64,000 nucleotides of DNA. Source: Streptomyces sp. HPF1205. Lineage in GTDB: Bacteria > Actinomycetota > Actinomycetes > Streptomycetales > Streptomycetaceae. The stretch covers positions 1 to 64,000 of the forward strand of contig NZ_JAINVH010000043.1 of assembly GCF_020400825.1 (NCBI RefSeq), written 5' to 3'. Numbering within the stretch: position 1 is the first letter of the stretch; each line of letters starts with the position of its first letter. The position numbers and the translations under genes are program-made. Positions 45,972 to 59,028 of this stretch are shown piece by piece. Under the pieces are notes generated by a model, which did not search any database, was not told the DNA's origin, and worked only from the letters and a program-made list of their open reading frames with translations.

Positions 45972-46259
45972 ATGGCGTCCAAGCGATAGAGTCTGCTGAC
46001 CTACGCGGCCGTCGTCGCGGCCTCCCCGGTCCTCCTGCTCGTCGGCGATCCACTGGAGAAGGCAGCACTGCGCCGCGCACGGGCGACCGCGACGCCGTAC
46101 CCCGGCGGCGGATTCGTCACCGTGCACTCTGGATCGAAGGGTCTTCCGGACGCCCAAACCTTCTTCTCCAATCCGCTGGCGATCGCCCTCGCTGCCCCGA
46201 GTCGTTGGGTGGGCGACCGCCTGGGGCGACGAGATCGGGATACTCCGCCCGAGTGGTGA
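45972..46259 (+). pseudogene. Possible membrane-protein remnant with early stop
   Basis: ATG 45972 reads MASKR and then TAG (45987-45989). The same frame continues open with LLTYAAVVAASPVLLLVGDP, a likely membrane segment, and FVTVHSGSKGLPDAQTFFSN before stopping at 46259. The hydrophobic stretch right after a short basic start suggests a former anchored protein inactivated by a nonsense change. Weak evidence. Confidence 0.3.
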
Positions 46260-46327
46260 ACCGGCTGTAGGTGGGCTGTCGGGCGGCAAACATGGATAGC
46301 CTTTCCGGGCAACTCATGCCGTCGAAC

Positions 46328-46349
46328 GGGGAAAGTATCACCTTTCCCC
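46328..46349. promoter_or_regulatory. Perfect palindrome, likely operator of the ImmA/IrrE gene
   Basis: GGGGAAAG (46328-46335), TATCAC, CTTTCCCC (46342-46349): 8-base perfect arms, 52 nt before ATG 46402. The position fits an operator for an XRE-type repressor, the usual partner of ImmA/IrrE proteases; no such repressor gene is adjacent. Confidence 0.5.
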
Positions 46350-46401
46350 CGCAGCGGCAGTTGTGAGTTATCGCTCGGACGGCGAGAGGCGCGTGGGGTT
46401 C

Positions 46402-46908
46402 ATGCTTGAGGGGAATCGACTGCGTGAATCATATGAAGGTCGAATCGACCGCTTGCGCCTTCCGTACCGATTCACGACCGGTGAGTTGCGTGACGCCATC
46501 GCGGCGCACCGTGGGAAAGTCATTGTGTTGAGGTCCCTCGACACTATGGGAATCTCCGGGGCGCCCTGCGGAGTGCGCTTGGAGACGCCGCATGCCGACC
46601 TCGTCTTCTACGAGAAGAACGCTTCCGTTCATCACCAGCGTCACATCCTTACCCATGAGTTGATGCACGTGTACGTGGATCACTCGGGCAGCCTGGAGGT
46701 GGACGCGTCCACGGCCCGTGCGGTCGGCGTGAACCCTGCTGGCTGCTATTTGCGGGGTACTGGATCTTCGTCCGTCGTGCCCTGCGACCTGCCGGGAGCC
46801 TTGCCGTTGGGCTGCTGCTGGCATCCTGTGCGCTTGCCTTCCTTGCGTATACGCCCCTGGTGGTCCATGCGACCGACGACGTCTTCCCGCACCTGTCCCG
46901 CCTGTTGA
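46402..46908 (+). pseudogene. ImmA/IrrE-like metallopeptidase, C-terminus replaced
   Basis: Starts at ATG 46402 (GTG 46363 possible). The first ~115 residues fit an ImmA/IrrE-type peptidase: LRSLDTMGISGAPCGVRLET, ADLVFYEKNASVHHQRHILT and the zinc site HELMHVYVDH. Beyond about 46740 the peptide (YLRGTGSSSVVPCDLPG...) is out-of-frame sequence of the following membrane-protein gene. The normal C-terminal third, including the EREAE segment that supplies the third zinc ligand, is absent, so the peptidase is probably dead. Such proteases usually cleave XRE repressors to relieve repression. Confidence 0.72.
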
Positions 46909-47910
46909 GCAACTCCGCGTCCATGGGCGCCGCCACCTCGGTTTGTAGCTGCTTCCTTCCAGGTCAACCTGGATCCCGAGGTAGCCCGCCGTCGTATCCG
47001 GTCCCGATTGATCCTTGCCGCCGCCTTGCTCACGGGAATGACGGGGACCTTCTTGTGGGAAGGGCTGACCGCCCCGTCGGGCGGGGCGTACGCGACGTAC
47101 CTGGCACTCTTCATCTCGTACCTGAGCCTGGCCATCTTCGATTTCCTGCTCCAGGCGTTGCGGCAATCGAGGTCGGCTCGCCGAGCCAGCATCCGGGTCG
47201 GGCTGCGCCTGGCGGCAACCGGTTGCGTCTTCGGGCTCGTCTACGCCGCATACAAGGCGACCGTCCTGGCGTCACTCGGTCTCGGCCTGCATCTGGTACG
47301 GAGGGACGAGCCGCACTGCTCCTCCCTGGTCGCCACGCCGTGCGTGTTCAGCGTGACCGCGCCCGCACTCGCTGTTCCGCTCATCGGCATCGGGCTGACG
47401 CTGCCGGCTGTGCTCTATCCGATCGGCCAGGCCCGGCTTCGGCGCTGGGAGACTCGCTCGTTTGTGGCCCTCGAACCCCTGTGGAGGGACTTGACGGCGG
47501 TCATGCCCCACATCGTGCTGCCGGCGCCCGATGATGGAAGTGACATGACGCGGGATCCAGGCTTCCTCCTCCAACGACGCGTCGTTGAGATCAGCGACGG
47601 TCTCCTCGCCCTGCGCCCGTACCGTTCGCGGAAGGCACTGGAGAGCGCACAACAGCAGGCAGCCGCCGACACGATCCACGGTGCCGCTCGGGTGGAGGCG
47701 GCCCTTGCCAGGGACGCGCTGGCAAGGCTGCGCTCCGGCCGACGCCCGGACGGGGCGGCTGACGCCACCGCCCTGGCCGCCTTCCCCCGTGACGGGGGCC
47801 TGCGCGCCGAGGCAGGCTGGCTGATGGCTGTCGCCGCTGCCTACGTCCGCGGCGCCACCCTTGGCGTCGACGTCAATGCCGACGGTCGGCCCGAACCCAT
47901 TGGAGCGTGA
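46749..47910 (+). pseudogene. MAB_1171c/DUF6545-like membrane protein, 5' truncated and frameshifted
   Basis: Reading begins as LFAGYWIFVRRALRPAGSLA and VGLLLASCALAFLAYTPLVV in frame 3, with two membrane segments. Near 46955 it moves to frame 1 (FQVNLDPEVARRRIRSRLIL) and stays intact to 47910 with more helices (YLALFISYLSLAIFDFLLQA, GLRLAATGCVFGLVYAAYKA). The soluble tail LEPLWRDLTAVMPHIVLPAP and LLQRRVVEISDGLLALRPYR is diagnostic of this family. The very N-terminus is missing, merged into the ImmA reading frame. TTG 47008 could start a 300-residue product. These proteins commonly follow ImmA/IrrE genes in Streptomyces; function unknown. Confidence 0.72.
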
Positions 47911-47914
47911 CCAC

Positions 47915-49100
47915 GTGACCGCATCCGCTTCGGCTCGCCGCGCGCCCACCGCCCCCGGCGCTCACGGCCCGGAGGGCCCGCCTGCCTGCCCCGTACGTGA
48001 AGTGCCGCTGGGATCCGGGGGCACGTCGGCTACCTCGTCACCGCTATGCCGAAGCTCGGCAGGCCCTGGCCGATCCCCGGCTGTCGAAGGACACAGCCGC
48101 CTTCTTCGCAGGCAAGGAATCCAAGCGCCGCCTTCACCCCGCCGTGCCCCACAGCATGCTGGCCACCGACCCGCCCGAGCACACCCGCCTGCGCGCACTC
48201 GTCGCGAAGACGTTCACCACGGGCGCGGTCGCTGGGCTGCGGGAGTTCATCGCCCGCACGGCCGACGCGCTGCTGGACGAGTGGCCCGTCGATGGTGAGG
48301 TCGACGCCGTCGCCGGGCCGGCCGTACCGCTGCCGGTCGCCGTCATCTGTGAATTGCTCGGAGTCCCGGAGGCCGAGCGGGCCGACGTGCGGGGCTGATC
48401 GGCCGAGTTGTTCACCGACGGCCAGCCGGATCGTATCGACGCCGCCTCCCACGCCATCGCCGGATACATGACCGGACTGATCGCCCGGAAACGACAGGAC
48501 TCGGGCGACTCCCTCCTCGACCGCCTCATCGTGGCCCGCTACGGTGCCGACCGCCTCACCGAGAACGAGCTGGTGTCGCTCGCGTGCCTCCTGGTCGTCG
48601 CCGGGCACGAAACGATCGCCAACTTCATCGGCACCGCGCTCCTGACCCTCCTCCAACGCCCGGGCCACCTGGAGCACCTGCGCACCCACCCCGAGGACAT
48701 CCCGCGGCTGCTGGACGAGCTGCTCCGCTACGACTCGCCGGTGAGCACGGCCACCTTCCGGTTCACTACAGAGCCTGTTTGCCTCGGAGGTACGGACATC
48801 CCGGCTGGCATTCCCGTACAGGTGGCGATCGGCGCAGCCAACCGCGATCCCGGCCGTTATACGGAGCCCGACCGGCTCGATCCCGGGCGCGATGCCGTCG
48901 GCCACCTCAGCTTTGGGCACGGCATCCACCGCTGCCTGGGCGCACCGCTGGCGAAAGCCGAAGCCGAACTCGCCCTGCGCGCCGTCCTGACCCGATTCCC
49001 GCACCTTCGGCTCGCCGTCCCGGCGGACCAACTGACCTGGCGCCGCACCCGCCTGGTCCGCGGACTCGCAGCGCTTCCGGTCCTCACGGGAAGCCCGTAA
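47915..49100 (+). pseudogene. Cytochrome P450 with frameshift and nonsense codon
   Basis: GTG 47915 has GGAG about 10 nt upstream. The N-terminal ~35 residues are in one frame; near 48000-48030 the reading moves to another (RYAEARQALADPRLSKD). HSMLATDPPEHTRLRALVAK, VVAGHETIANF (I helix), ELLRYDSPVST (ExxR) and the haem loop LSFGHGIHRCLGAPLAKAE are all present. A TGA at 48396-48398 stands where TGG would give RGWSAELF. So one frameshift and one stop interrupt an otherwise full-length P450 of ~394 residues. It follows the MAB_1171c-like gene by 4 nt, as if in one operon. Confidence 0.85.
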
Positions 49101-49159
49101 ACGGAGGGCGCGACCGAGCCCGTCTGTGTCCCGGGCCGCCGAGCGCGGTGCGGCAAGCG

Positions 49160-49930
49160 TCACGACGCCTTTGCACGATCGACTCGTCGGCGGGTACGGG
49201 CGACCGTGTCGACCAGGTTTTGCCGATCACCATGGACCTCGCGTACGCGGGCGATGATGTCGATGTCCGAGGTGATGCCCTCGGACAGGCAGGCCCGGAC
49301 AGTGTTGGCGATCGAGGGAGGGCTCGAGGGCGACAGCGGCCGGATGAACTGGGCGAGTGTGTGCTCGGCGCCGTCGGCCGAGGCGGCGGGTGTCACGGTC
49401 ATGTCCGCGGCGGTGTCCGGCTGGCGGGCCAGGGAGGCACTGCAGTCGACCGTCGCCTGCCGCGCCGCACGTGCCGATGTGCCGAACACTGCCTCGGTGC
49501 AGGCGTTCTCGATGTCCAGGCGGCGCAGCGCAGCGGCCAGCGCCCGCTGTGCAGCGAGTTCACGACGACGCTGGAGAAGCCAGCCTGTGACGCGGGGGCC
49601 GAGGGGCACCGCGTAGTGCCGCAGCACGATCACCCACAAGCCCTTGGCGATCAGGGACACCGCGGCCCCCACCGCACCCGCGACCGCGTTGCCGGACGTC
49701 AGGCCGTGGGTGACGATCGCTGCCACGGCGAGCAGAAGGGCGAACCAGCCAGACATGTGGGCGCCCTTCGCGCGCTCGGGGTCGTAGCGCTCCAGCCACT
49801 CCACGACCTGGCAGGCGAGCCACGCGGTGTCGAAGATGGCCGCTGCGCCGTAGGCGATGAGTGTCGGTGCGACGGGTACGAGGAGTGCGCCGATACCGGC
49901 GGTCGTCCAGGCCAGGGACACTGCGGTCAC
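49160..49930 (-). CDS. SpdB-like transfer/spread membrane protein
   Basis: About 256 residues from GTG 49930. The N-terminal ~110 residues form three or four membrane segments (LAWTTAGIGALLVPVAPTLI, SGWFALLLAVAAIVTHGLTS, VAGAVGAAVSLIAKGLWVIV), followed by a basic helix (LLQRRRELAAQRALAAALRR) and an HTH-like end (EGITSDIDIIARVREVHGDR). This fits SpdB-type proteins that help spread of Streptomyces integrative elements and plasmids through mycelium. The frame is open upstream without a start codon, so the N-terminus may be longer or trimmed. It points away from the relaxase operon. Confidence 0.6.
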   Translation of the reverse strand: MTAVSLAWTTAGIGALLVPVAPTLIAYGAAAIFDTAWLACQVVEWLERYDPERAKGAHMSGWFALLLAVAAIVTHGLTSGNAVAGAVGAAVSLIAKGLWVIVLRHYAVPLGPRVTGWLLQRRRELAAQRALAAALRRLDIENACTEAVFGTSARAARQATVDCSASLARQPDTAADMTVTPAASADGAEHTLAQFIRPLSPSSPPSIANTVRACLSEGITSDIDIIARVREVHGDRQNLVDTVARTRRRVDRAKAS

Positions 49931-49965
49931 GGCGACGGCCGTACAGGTGACGCTGCGTAGGGTGT

Positions 49966-49995
49966 CCGGGCCCGGTGTGTCACCACCGGGCCCGG
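49966..49995. repeat. Perfect 12-bp inverted repeat between divergent transfer genes
   Basis: CCGGGCCCGGTG (49966-49977), loop TGTCAC, CACCGGGCCCGG (49984-49995). A second partial copy of GTGTCACCACCGG begins near 50019. It lies between the SpdB-like gene (starts 49930, minus) and the small HTH gene (starts 50130, plus), so it is not a terminator for either. It could be an operator for the HTH protein or part of a transfer origin. Confidence 0.65.
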
Positions 49996-50129
49996 CTTGT
50001 CGCGACCCCGGTCAGGCGTGTCACCACCGGACCAGGGTCATTGTCGACAATTCGTGAATCACTTGTTTTCTCGCCGTATGGGCACCCATACGCCGAGGCA
50101 AGCGGACACCCCCGAGGACGAGGACTGGG

Positions 50130-50438
50130 ATGGCCGAGGAAGAGGACGGCGAGGAGGCGGCGCGGCGCGTGTTCGAAGCCCTGGACGCTGTCGAGACCAT
50201 GGCCGACCCGATCGCGCAAGCCCGCGTCATCGGCCGGTTGCTGAAGGACCAGGCGGAGCGCAACAAGCGGTTTTACGAGAAGCGCCGTGAGGTCGTCCTT
50301 GCCCTGCGCGCGCAGAAGGTCTCGTACCGGAAGATCGCGGCCGAACTCGGCGTATCACTCGGGACCGTCCAGGACATCGAGCGCGGAGCCGGCCGCTGGG
50401 CGGCGCGGCCGGGCAAGGGATCCGGCGGAGCTCAGTGA
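50130..50438 (+). CDS. Small HTH DNA-binding protein
   Basis: 102 residues, ATG 50130, preceded by GAGGACGAGGA. An acidic N-terminal helix is followed by a basic segment (RLLKDQAERNKRFYEKRREV) and a sigma-region-4-like HTH (LALRAQKVSYRKIAAELGVS, LGTVQDIERG). Proteins of this shape are frequent in actinobacterial integrative elements and plasmids. It may bind the 12-bp inverted repeat 134 nt upstream. No partner gene overlaps it. Confidence 0.72.
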   Translation: MAEEEDGEEAARRVFEALDAVETMADPIAQARVIGRLLKDQAERNKRFYEKRREVVLALRAQKVSYRKIAAELGVSLGTVQDIERGAGRWAARPGKGSGGAQ

Positions 50439-50837
50439 AGCTGGTCCAACCTGGACGCCGACGCACGTTCAGCTATGGCCTTACGTGCGGGGCGCTACGT
50501 CTTCCGTTGGCGGGGACGGCGTCCGGGACTCTGGGCTGAAAGGCTCACGGTTTGTGGGGGCGGATCGCCTTGTCCACTTCGCTCAGGCCCTTGCTGCCCG
50601 CTGCCGTCCGTTGCCACGCGTCTGGTCGGTGAACCTCACCAGGGCGAACCTGGCCGCGACTGGCACTGTACGGCCGTGCCTCGGGACGCCGCCGGACGTC
50701 GTGGAACTCAAGGGACGGCTGCTTATGAGGTGCGGCCGCCGGCTCGCCTGAACGCCTCACGCCGCTCGTACGGGCCCTGAGGGTTTGTCGCCGTCCGTGG
50801 AGGTGTCGTGTACGCGGGGTCGACAGCGCGTTTTTGC
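50439..50837. other. Gene-free stretch before the STAND operon
   Basis: About 400 bases. Several short frames exist but none shows a family resemblance, a ribosome site or consistent codon use. It probably holds the control region of the downstream operon. Confidence 0.45.
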
Positions 50838-50849
50838 TCAAGCGCTTGA
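50838..50849. promoter_or_regulatory. Palindrome upstream of the STAND operon
   Basis: TCAAGCGCTTGA is a perfect 12-base palindrome 57 nt before the first start codon of the STAND - MobC - relaxase operon, within a short AT-richer stretch (TTTTTGC). A plausible operator; no -10/-35 pair was placed with confidence. Confidence 0.35.
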
Positions 50850-50906
50850 CCTACATTGAGAGGTGGTCAGATTCCGGTGCCCGGCGGTCGAACGCAGGGA
50901 GCAGAC

Positions 50907-51322
50907 ATGGATCCGCAGCTCGCCGCCCTGTCGGCCGGTGCCAGCAGCACCCTGGTCACGCTCATGGTCACCGACGGGTGGCAGCAGGCGCGAGACGGGG
51001 TCGTGCGGTTGTGGCGGCAGTTCCGGCCCGAGGCGGCCGCGGACGTGGCGGAGGCACTCGACACGGTGCGTGCCGCCGTCCTGGTAGGCAGGGCAGCGGG
51101 GGCGCCGGTCGACGAAGTGGCGCTGCGCGACGAATGGGCGCGGCGGATAGGCGAGTTGCTCGCGGCCGGGGCGGACGCCGAGGCGGCGCTCCGGGCGGCT
51201 CTCGCCGGATGGCAGGACGCGGCCGGCGGGCAGGCGCTGAGCGGCGGCATCCACCAGGACGCACACGCGACCGGCAGCGGCCGTGTCTACCAGGCCGGCC
51301 GCGACCAGCACATCACCGAGCG

Positions 51323-51326
<4 letters not shown>
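50907..51326 (+). CDS. Small partner protein of the STAND NTPase, with C-terminal YQAGRDQ motif
   Basis: 139 residues from ATG 50907 (AGGGAGC just upstream). A short hydrophobic N-terminal stretch (LAALSAGASSTLVTLMVTDG) precedes amphipathic helices rich in Ala (WQQARDGVVRLWRQFRPEAA, LRAALAGWQDAAGG). It ends with GRVYQAGRDQHITER. Nearly the same motif, ARIYQAGRDQYIVE, opens the STAND protein encoded next. Its TGA overlaps the next GTG (GTGA, 51323-51326). Short xYQAGRDQ motifs recur in actinobacterial conflict proteins, in my recollection, and probably join partners. Exact role unknown. Confidence 0.7.
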
Positions 51327-55341
<4,015 letters not shown>

Positions 55342-55345
<4 letters not shown>

Positions 55346-55782
55346 CCGCGCCGCCGGCCCCAGTCCGCCGACCTGTTTACAGGCCCCGGACCGTCCAGTC
55401 CGACTCGGAGTGGGCCGACATCGTGCAGCTTCGGCGTACCGGCCTGCGAACTCCGCAGCGCGGCGACACGCACGTTGTTCGTCGCAGCAGCATCACCAGC
55501 GTGCCGCCGCGTCGGCGCTCCTTTCCGCGCCGGCCCCGTCTCCGGTCCGGACCTGCCGCCGGGCAACCGCGGCGACAACCAGCCCAGGTATCGAGCGACG
55601 AACTGGCGGCGCTGCGTACCGCGGTCTCGCGCGTCGGAAACAACATCAACCAGATCGCCCACGTCTACAACTCCGGTGGTCTGCCTGTGCCGGGCGAGCT
55701 CGCCCATGCCCTGCGAGCGCTGGTGGCCGTGCTGGCGCGCATCGATGCCGTAGCCGACGCCCTTGTGGACCGGCGGCGCTGA
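55342..55782 (+). CDS. MobC-like relaxosome accessory protein
   Basis: 146 residues from ATG 55342, overlapping the STAND stop. The last ~65 residues are typical of MobC: SSDELAALRTAVSRVGNNIN, QIAHVYNSGGLPVPGELAHA, VLARIDAVADALVDRR. The first ~75 residues are Pro/Arg-rich and do not look like the usual ribbon-helix-helix start, so an upstream frameshift or a different start is possible. MobC helps the relaxase open DNA at oriT. The stop overlaps the relaxase start (TGATG). Confidence 0.72.
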
Positions 55783-57527
55783 TGGTGCCGAAGATCCGGC
55801 GCGGGTCGCGTACGTACGGGCTGCTGGCGTACCTGTACGGCCCCGGCCGCCGCGACGAACACTGCGACCCGCACCTGGTGGGCTCATGGGACGGTTTCGC
55901 TCCGGATCCCGGCCGCGAAGCGGACGCCAAGGCAACCATGGCTCGCATGGCCGCCGCTTTGGACCTGCGGGTGAAGCAGGCCGGCGCCAGGGCGCCTGCC
56001 GAGCACGTCTGGCACTGCTCGGTACGCACCGACCCCGGCGACCGGCGCCTGAGCGACGCGGAGTGGGGTGAGGTCGCCTGCCGCCTGGTGGCCGCCGTAG
56101 GGCTCGCTTCGGACAACGAGCCCGACGACTGCCGGTGGGTCGCCGTCCGCCACGCCGAGGACCACATCCACATCGTGGCCACGATGGTGCGCGGCGACCT
56201 GCGACGGCCCCGGATGAACTACGACTTCAAGAAGGCCCAGGCCGAGTGCCGCAGTATCGAGAAGGAACTCGGCCTGCGTCAGCTCAAGCCGGGCGACGGC
56301 ACGGCCGCGAAGAACCCCACCAGCGCGGAACGCTTCAAGGCCGAACGCGCCGGTCGCCCCGAAACCCCTCGCGAGACCCTTCGCGAAGCAGTTCGCCAAG
56401 GCCTGGCCGGAGCCGCCGACGAGCAGGAGTTCTTCACCCGACTGCATGAAGCCGGCATGCGCATCAAGTTGCGGCAGGGTCCGTCCGGCGATGTCCTCGG
56501 GTACGCCGTCGCCCTGCCCGGCGACCGTAACCGCGAAGGCGCCCCCGTATGGTTCGCCGGCTCCACCCTGGCGCCGGACCTGTCCCTGCCCAAGATCCGC
56601 CACCGCCTTGCCGCCGACCCGTCCGCCGCCACGGCCTCGGACCGAACCGCGACGTCCCGTCCGCGCGAATCGGCAGCCGCCTCGCAGCGCCGCCGAGCCA
56701 CCGGCATCGTCGACCGGGTAGGCGACGAGCTGGCCCACGGCAGTGACGATGCCGCCGCCCACCTTCCCGGGCTCGGCGAACTCCTCGACGCGACCGTCCA
56801 GACCTCCCCGGCTCCCACACGCGCCGACCTGCGCAGGGCCGCCCGCCTCTTCGAACGCGCCAGCCGCAGCCACATCCGCGCTCAGCACGCCGACAGCCGG
56901 GCCCTGCGCGCAGCGGCCCGCGGCATCGTCCGAGCCGGTGGCGCCCTGGGTAGGGGAGAGGACGGCGCCGCCACGGCGATGCTGCTGTCGGCCCTCGTCC
57001 TAGCCGTCGCAGCCGCTGCGCGCTGGCACTCCGCCCGAGGCCACGCCCAGCAAGCCGAAGCCGCCGACCAGGCCGCTGCCCACCTACGCGCCGCCTACCA
57101 CCAGGCGGCCACCACACCCATGCGGGGAATGCGGGAGCAGGCACACACGCTGCCGACCCCAGTACGCGCGCGCCATGAGGCCACCATCCGCTCAGCCTTC
57201 TCCGAAGCCGGCATCCGTTCCGGCTGGGAGACCGACGAGGCTGCTCTCGTCCCGACCCTCGTCCAGGCCGAACAGACAGGCCACAACCCCGGAGCGCTCC
57301 TGCGCGAGGCCATTGGGATGCGCGAACTCGACACCGCCCTCGACGTGACCGGCGTCCTGGTCTGGCGCCTGCGTCGACTCGCCGACCTGCCCGCGCACCC
57401 CAGCGCCGACCACCACATGAAGACCAGCCCACCCATGGCGCCGACTCACAGAAGTGACGCCCGAAGCAATCCTCCACCCACCGCATCCGGCCAACCGCGC
57501 CCGCGCCCACGCCCGCGAGGCCGTTGA
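55782..57527 (+). CDS. MOB-family relaxase/mobilisation nuclease
   Basis: 581 residues from ATG 55782. The opening MVPKIRRGSRTYGLLAYLYG and DPHLVGSWDGFAPDPG match actinobacterial relaxases. The HUH metal site is RHAEDHIHIVATMVRGD (~130), with DFKKAQAECRSIEKELGLR after it. A central KNPTSAERFKAERAGRPETP region leads to a C-terminal helical half with one possible hydrophobic segment (AMLLSALVLAVAAAARW). It would nick oriT and pilot the strand during conjugal mobilisation. No TraB/FtsK-type translocase is in the window, so the element probably borrows one or lost it. Confidence 0.88.
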   Translation: MVPKIRRGSRTYGLLAYLYGPGRRDEHCDPHLVGSWDGFAPDPGREADAKATMARMAAALDLRVKQAGARAPAEHVWHCSVRTDPGDRRLSDAEWGEVACRLVAAVGLASDNEPDDCRWVAVRHAEDHIHIVATMVRGDLRRPRMNYDFKKAQAECRSIEKELGLRQLKPGDGTAAKNPTSAERFKAERAGRPETPRETLREAVRQGLAGAADEQEFFTRLHEAGMRIKLRQGPSGDVLGYAVALPGDRNREGAPVWFAGSTLAPDLSLPKIRHRLAADPSAATASDRTATSRPRESAAASQRRRATGIVDRVGDELAHGSDDAAAHLPGLGELLDATVQTSPAPTRADLRRAARLFERASRSHIRAQHADSRALRAAARGIVRAGGALGRGEDGAATAMLLSALVLAVAAAARWHSARGHAQQAEAADQAAAHLRAAYHQAATTPMRGMREQAHTLPTPVRARHEATIRSAFSEAGIRSGWETDEAALVPTLVQAEQTGHNPGALLREAIGMRELDTALDVTGVLVWRLRRLADLPAHPSADHHMKTSPPMAPTHRSDARSNPPPTASGQPRPRPRPRGR

Positions 57528-57628
57528 ACCGTAGCCCGACGCGGTGTGTCGGCGACCCCACGTACGCTGGACAAACCGTCACAGTCCGTCTCGCAGGCGG
57601 GCAGGCCAGGTAGAGGGGAGACGTACTC

Positions 57629-58018
57629 GTGTCCGAGACGACCACGCGCAGAGCGCCGTCCTCGATCCCACCGGGCGCTCCAGCGAGCGCACCCACGTCA
57701 CAGATCCGGCCAGTCCCGGCTCAGTCCACCGACCCGCGGTGCATCCGCGGCCTCAAGCACCCGCAAGAGCTCGCCCTGCGCGGCATCTCCGTGATGTGCC
57801 CAGCCTGCGGAGCCCGTCGCGACTGGCTGCTGATCAATCAGGGCCGCCACGTCTGGATCCGCTGCCGCTGCTCCCACCAGTGGCTCGAACCCGAGATCAC
57901 CGGTACGGACTACGATGCCTTGATCTCCACCCCCGACGGAACCACCTACGCCAGCGTCGCGGAGGGCCTGCTGGCTCTCGGGTACGACGGTTCCTTCGCC
58001 GGCGCCTACCTGGAGTGA
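57629..58018 (+). CDS. Small zinc-ribbon-like protein
   Basis: 129 residues from GTG 57629 (GAGGGGAG upstream). After a disordered Ser/Pro-rich start it has MCPACGARRDWLLINQGR and WIRCRCSHQWLEPEI: two Cys pairs forming a likely zinc ribbon. The C-terminal ~40 residues are compact (YASVAEGLLALGYDGSFAGA). It follows the relaxase by 101 nt on the same strand and is typical cargo of Streptomyces mobile elements. Function unknown. Confidence 0.72.
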   Translation: MSETTTRRAPSSIPPGAPASAPTSQIRPVPAQSTDPRCIRGLKHPQELALRGISVMCPACGARRDWLLINQGRHVWIRCRCSHQWLEPEITGTDYDALISTPDGTTYASVAEGLLALGYDGSFAGAYLE

Positions 58019-58115
58019 CGAGCAGCGAAGCGCAAAGCCGACCTGGTGGGTCACCGACCCTGGGTAGGTCAAGCCCGGCTCGCCCGCGACGCGGAGGACA
58101 TGGCCCTACCGCCCT

Positions 58116-58937
58116 TCAGCGCCGGGTCGGCTGCAGGCGCTCGATGCCGTCGAGGTCTCCGGCGAGCAGGTCGCGGTGGCTGATGGTGAAGTCTCCGTTG
58201 GGCAGCACCTTCCCGTGGCCGTAGTGCCGGCCCACGACGGCGGTGGGCAGGAAGGCTCGCAGGCGGTGACGCATGTCGTCGGGGTAGTCGACGGGCATGC
58301 CCCAGTCGGCGGGTGCCTGGTCGGTGGAAAACAGAACCCAGTGGTCAACGGGCAAAGCGGAGTTGAGGTCCGGGGCCATGCCGGTGTGGCTGTCCAGGGC
58401 CGGCACGGTCAGCTGGTCGGGGTCGAGGGGCGCGTACCACAACAACAGCGGCTTGGCGCGTCGTGCGTCGGCGTTGTCGAAACAGCACACAGCGATCGTG
58501 TGGCCGGGGAAGTGGTCGGCGTAGAAGCGCAGGAGTTCCGGCTCGAGAGTGGGGCGGCGGTGCGGAGGCACTTGGCGAAGCGCGGCATGGACCGCCGTGG
58601 GGTCGTTCGCCAGCAGGACCGTGTAGACATCGTGATCGAAGACTTGGACGGCCTGCGGTTCCGCACTCATGAACGCGATGTCGTCGACTGCGGCGGCGCT
58701 CCTCGCCGCGGCGACCATACGGTGCAGGACGTCGCCGGTGCGCCCGGCGGACAGGAAGTGCCCGGGGGTGACCTGTCGGGTGGGCAGGTGCAGCAGCATG
58801 GCGTTCGGGCCGTCCGCCAGGTTGACAGCGGTGTTCTGGTAGCCCAGGACATGGATGAGGCCGTGCACGCGGTGGTGCTGCCGCCCGCAGTACACGATCG
58901 TGCCGGAGAACACGGCCTCGCCGGTCGAGATGCACAT
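58116..58937 (-). CDS. Hypothetical protein of mobile-element type
   Basis: 273 residues from ATG 58937, which fits a coding start MCISTGEAVFSGTIVYCGRQ; a longer start at 58997 lies in a low-complexity stretch. Soluble, mixed alpha/beta, with PGHFLSAGRTGDVLHRMVAA, FYADHFPGHTIAVCCFDN, LLLWYAPLDPDQL and YPDDMRHRLRAFLP. The opening Met-Cys is unusual and could matter if an N-terminal nucleophile is used (as in class II amidotransferases), but no other such motif is seen. Family not recognised. Confidence 0.6.
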   Translation of the reverse strand: MCISTGEAVFSGTIVYCGRQHHRVHGLIHVLGYQNTAVNLADGPNAMLLHLPTRQVTPGHFLSAGRTGDVLHRMVAAARSAAAVDDIAFMSAEPQAVQVFDHDVYTVLLANDPTAVHAALRQVPPHRRPTLEPELLRFYADHFPGHTIAVCCFDNADARRAKPLLLWYAPLDPDQLTVPALDSHTGMAPDLNSALPVDHWVLFSTDQAPADWGMPVDYPDDMRHRLRAFLPTAVVGRHYGHGKVLPNGDFTISHRDLLAGDLDGIERLQPTRR

Positions 58938-59028
58938 GGCGGCAACGTACCGTCCCCCACACGCGGGCGATCCCGGGAGCCCCCCGGGACCCACCATGAT
59001 AGATGGGCGGTGTCATGTCGTTGCGGTA

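Noticed and set aside
49966..49995. 12-bp hairpin as a transcription terminator
   Set aside because: Both neighbouring genes are transcribed away from it and there is no T-rich tail.
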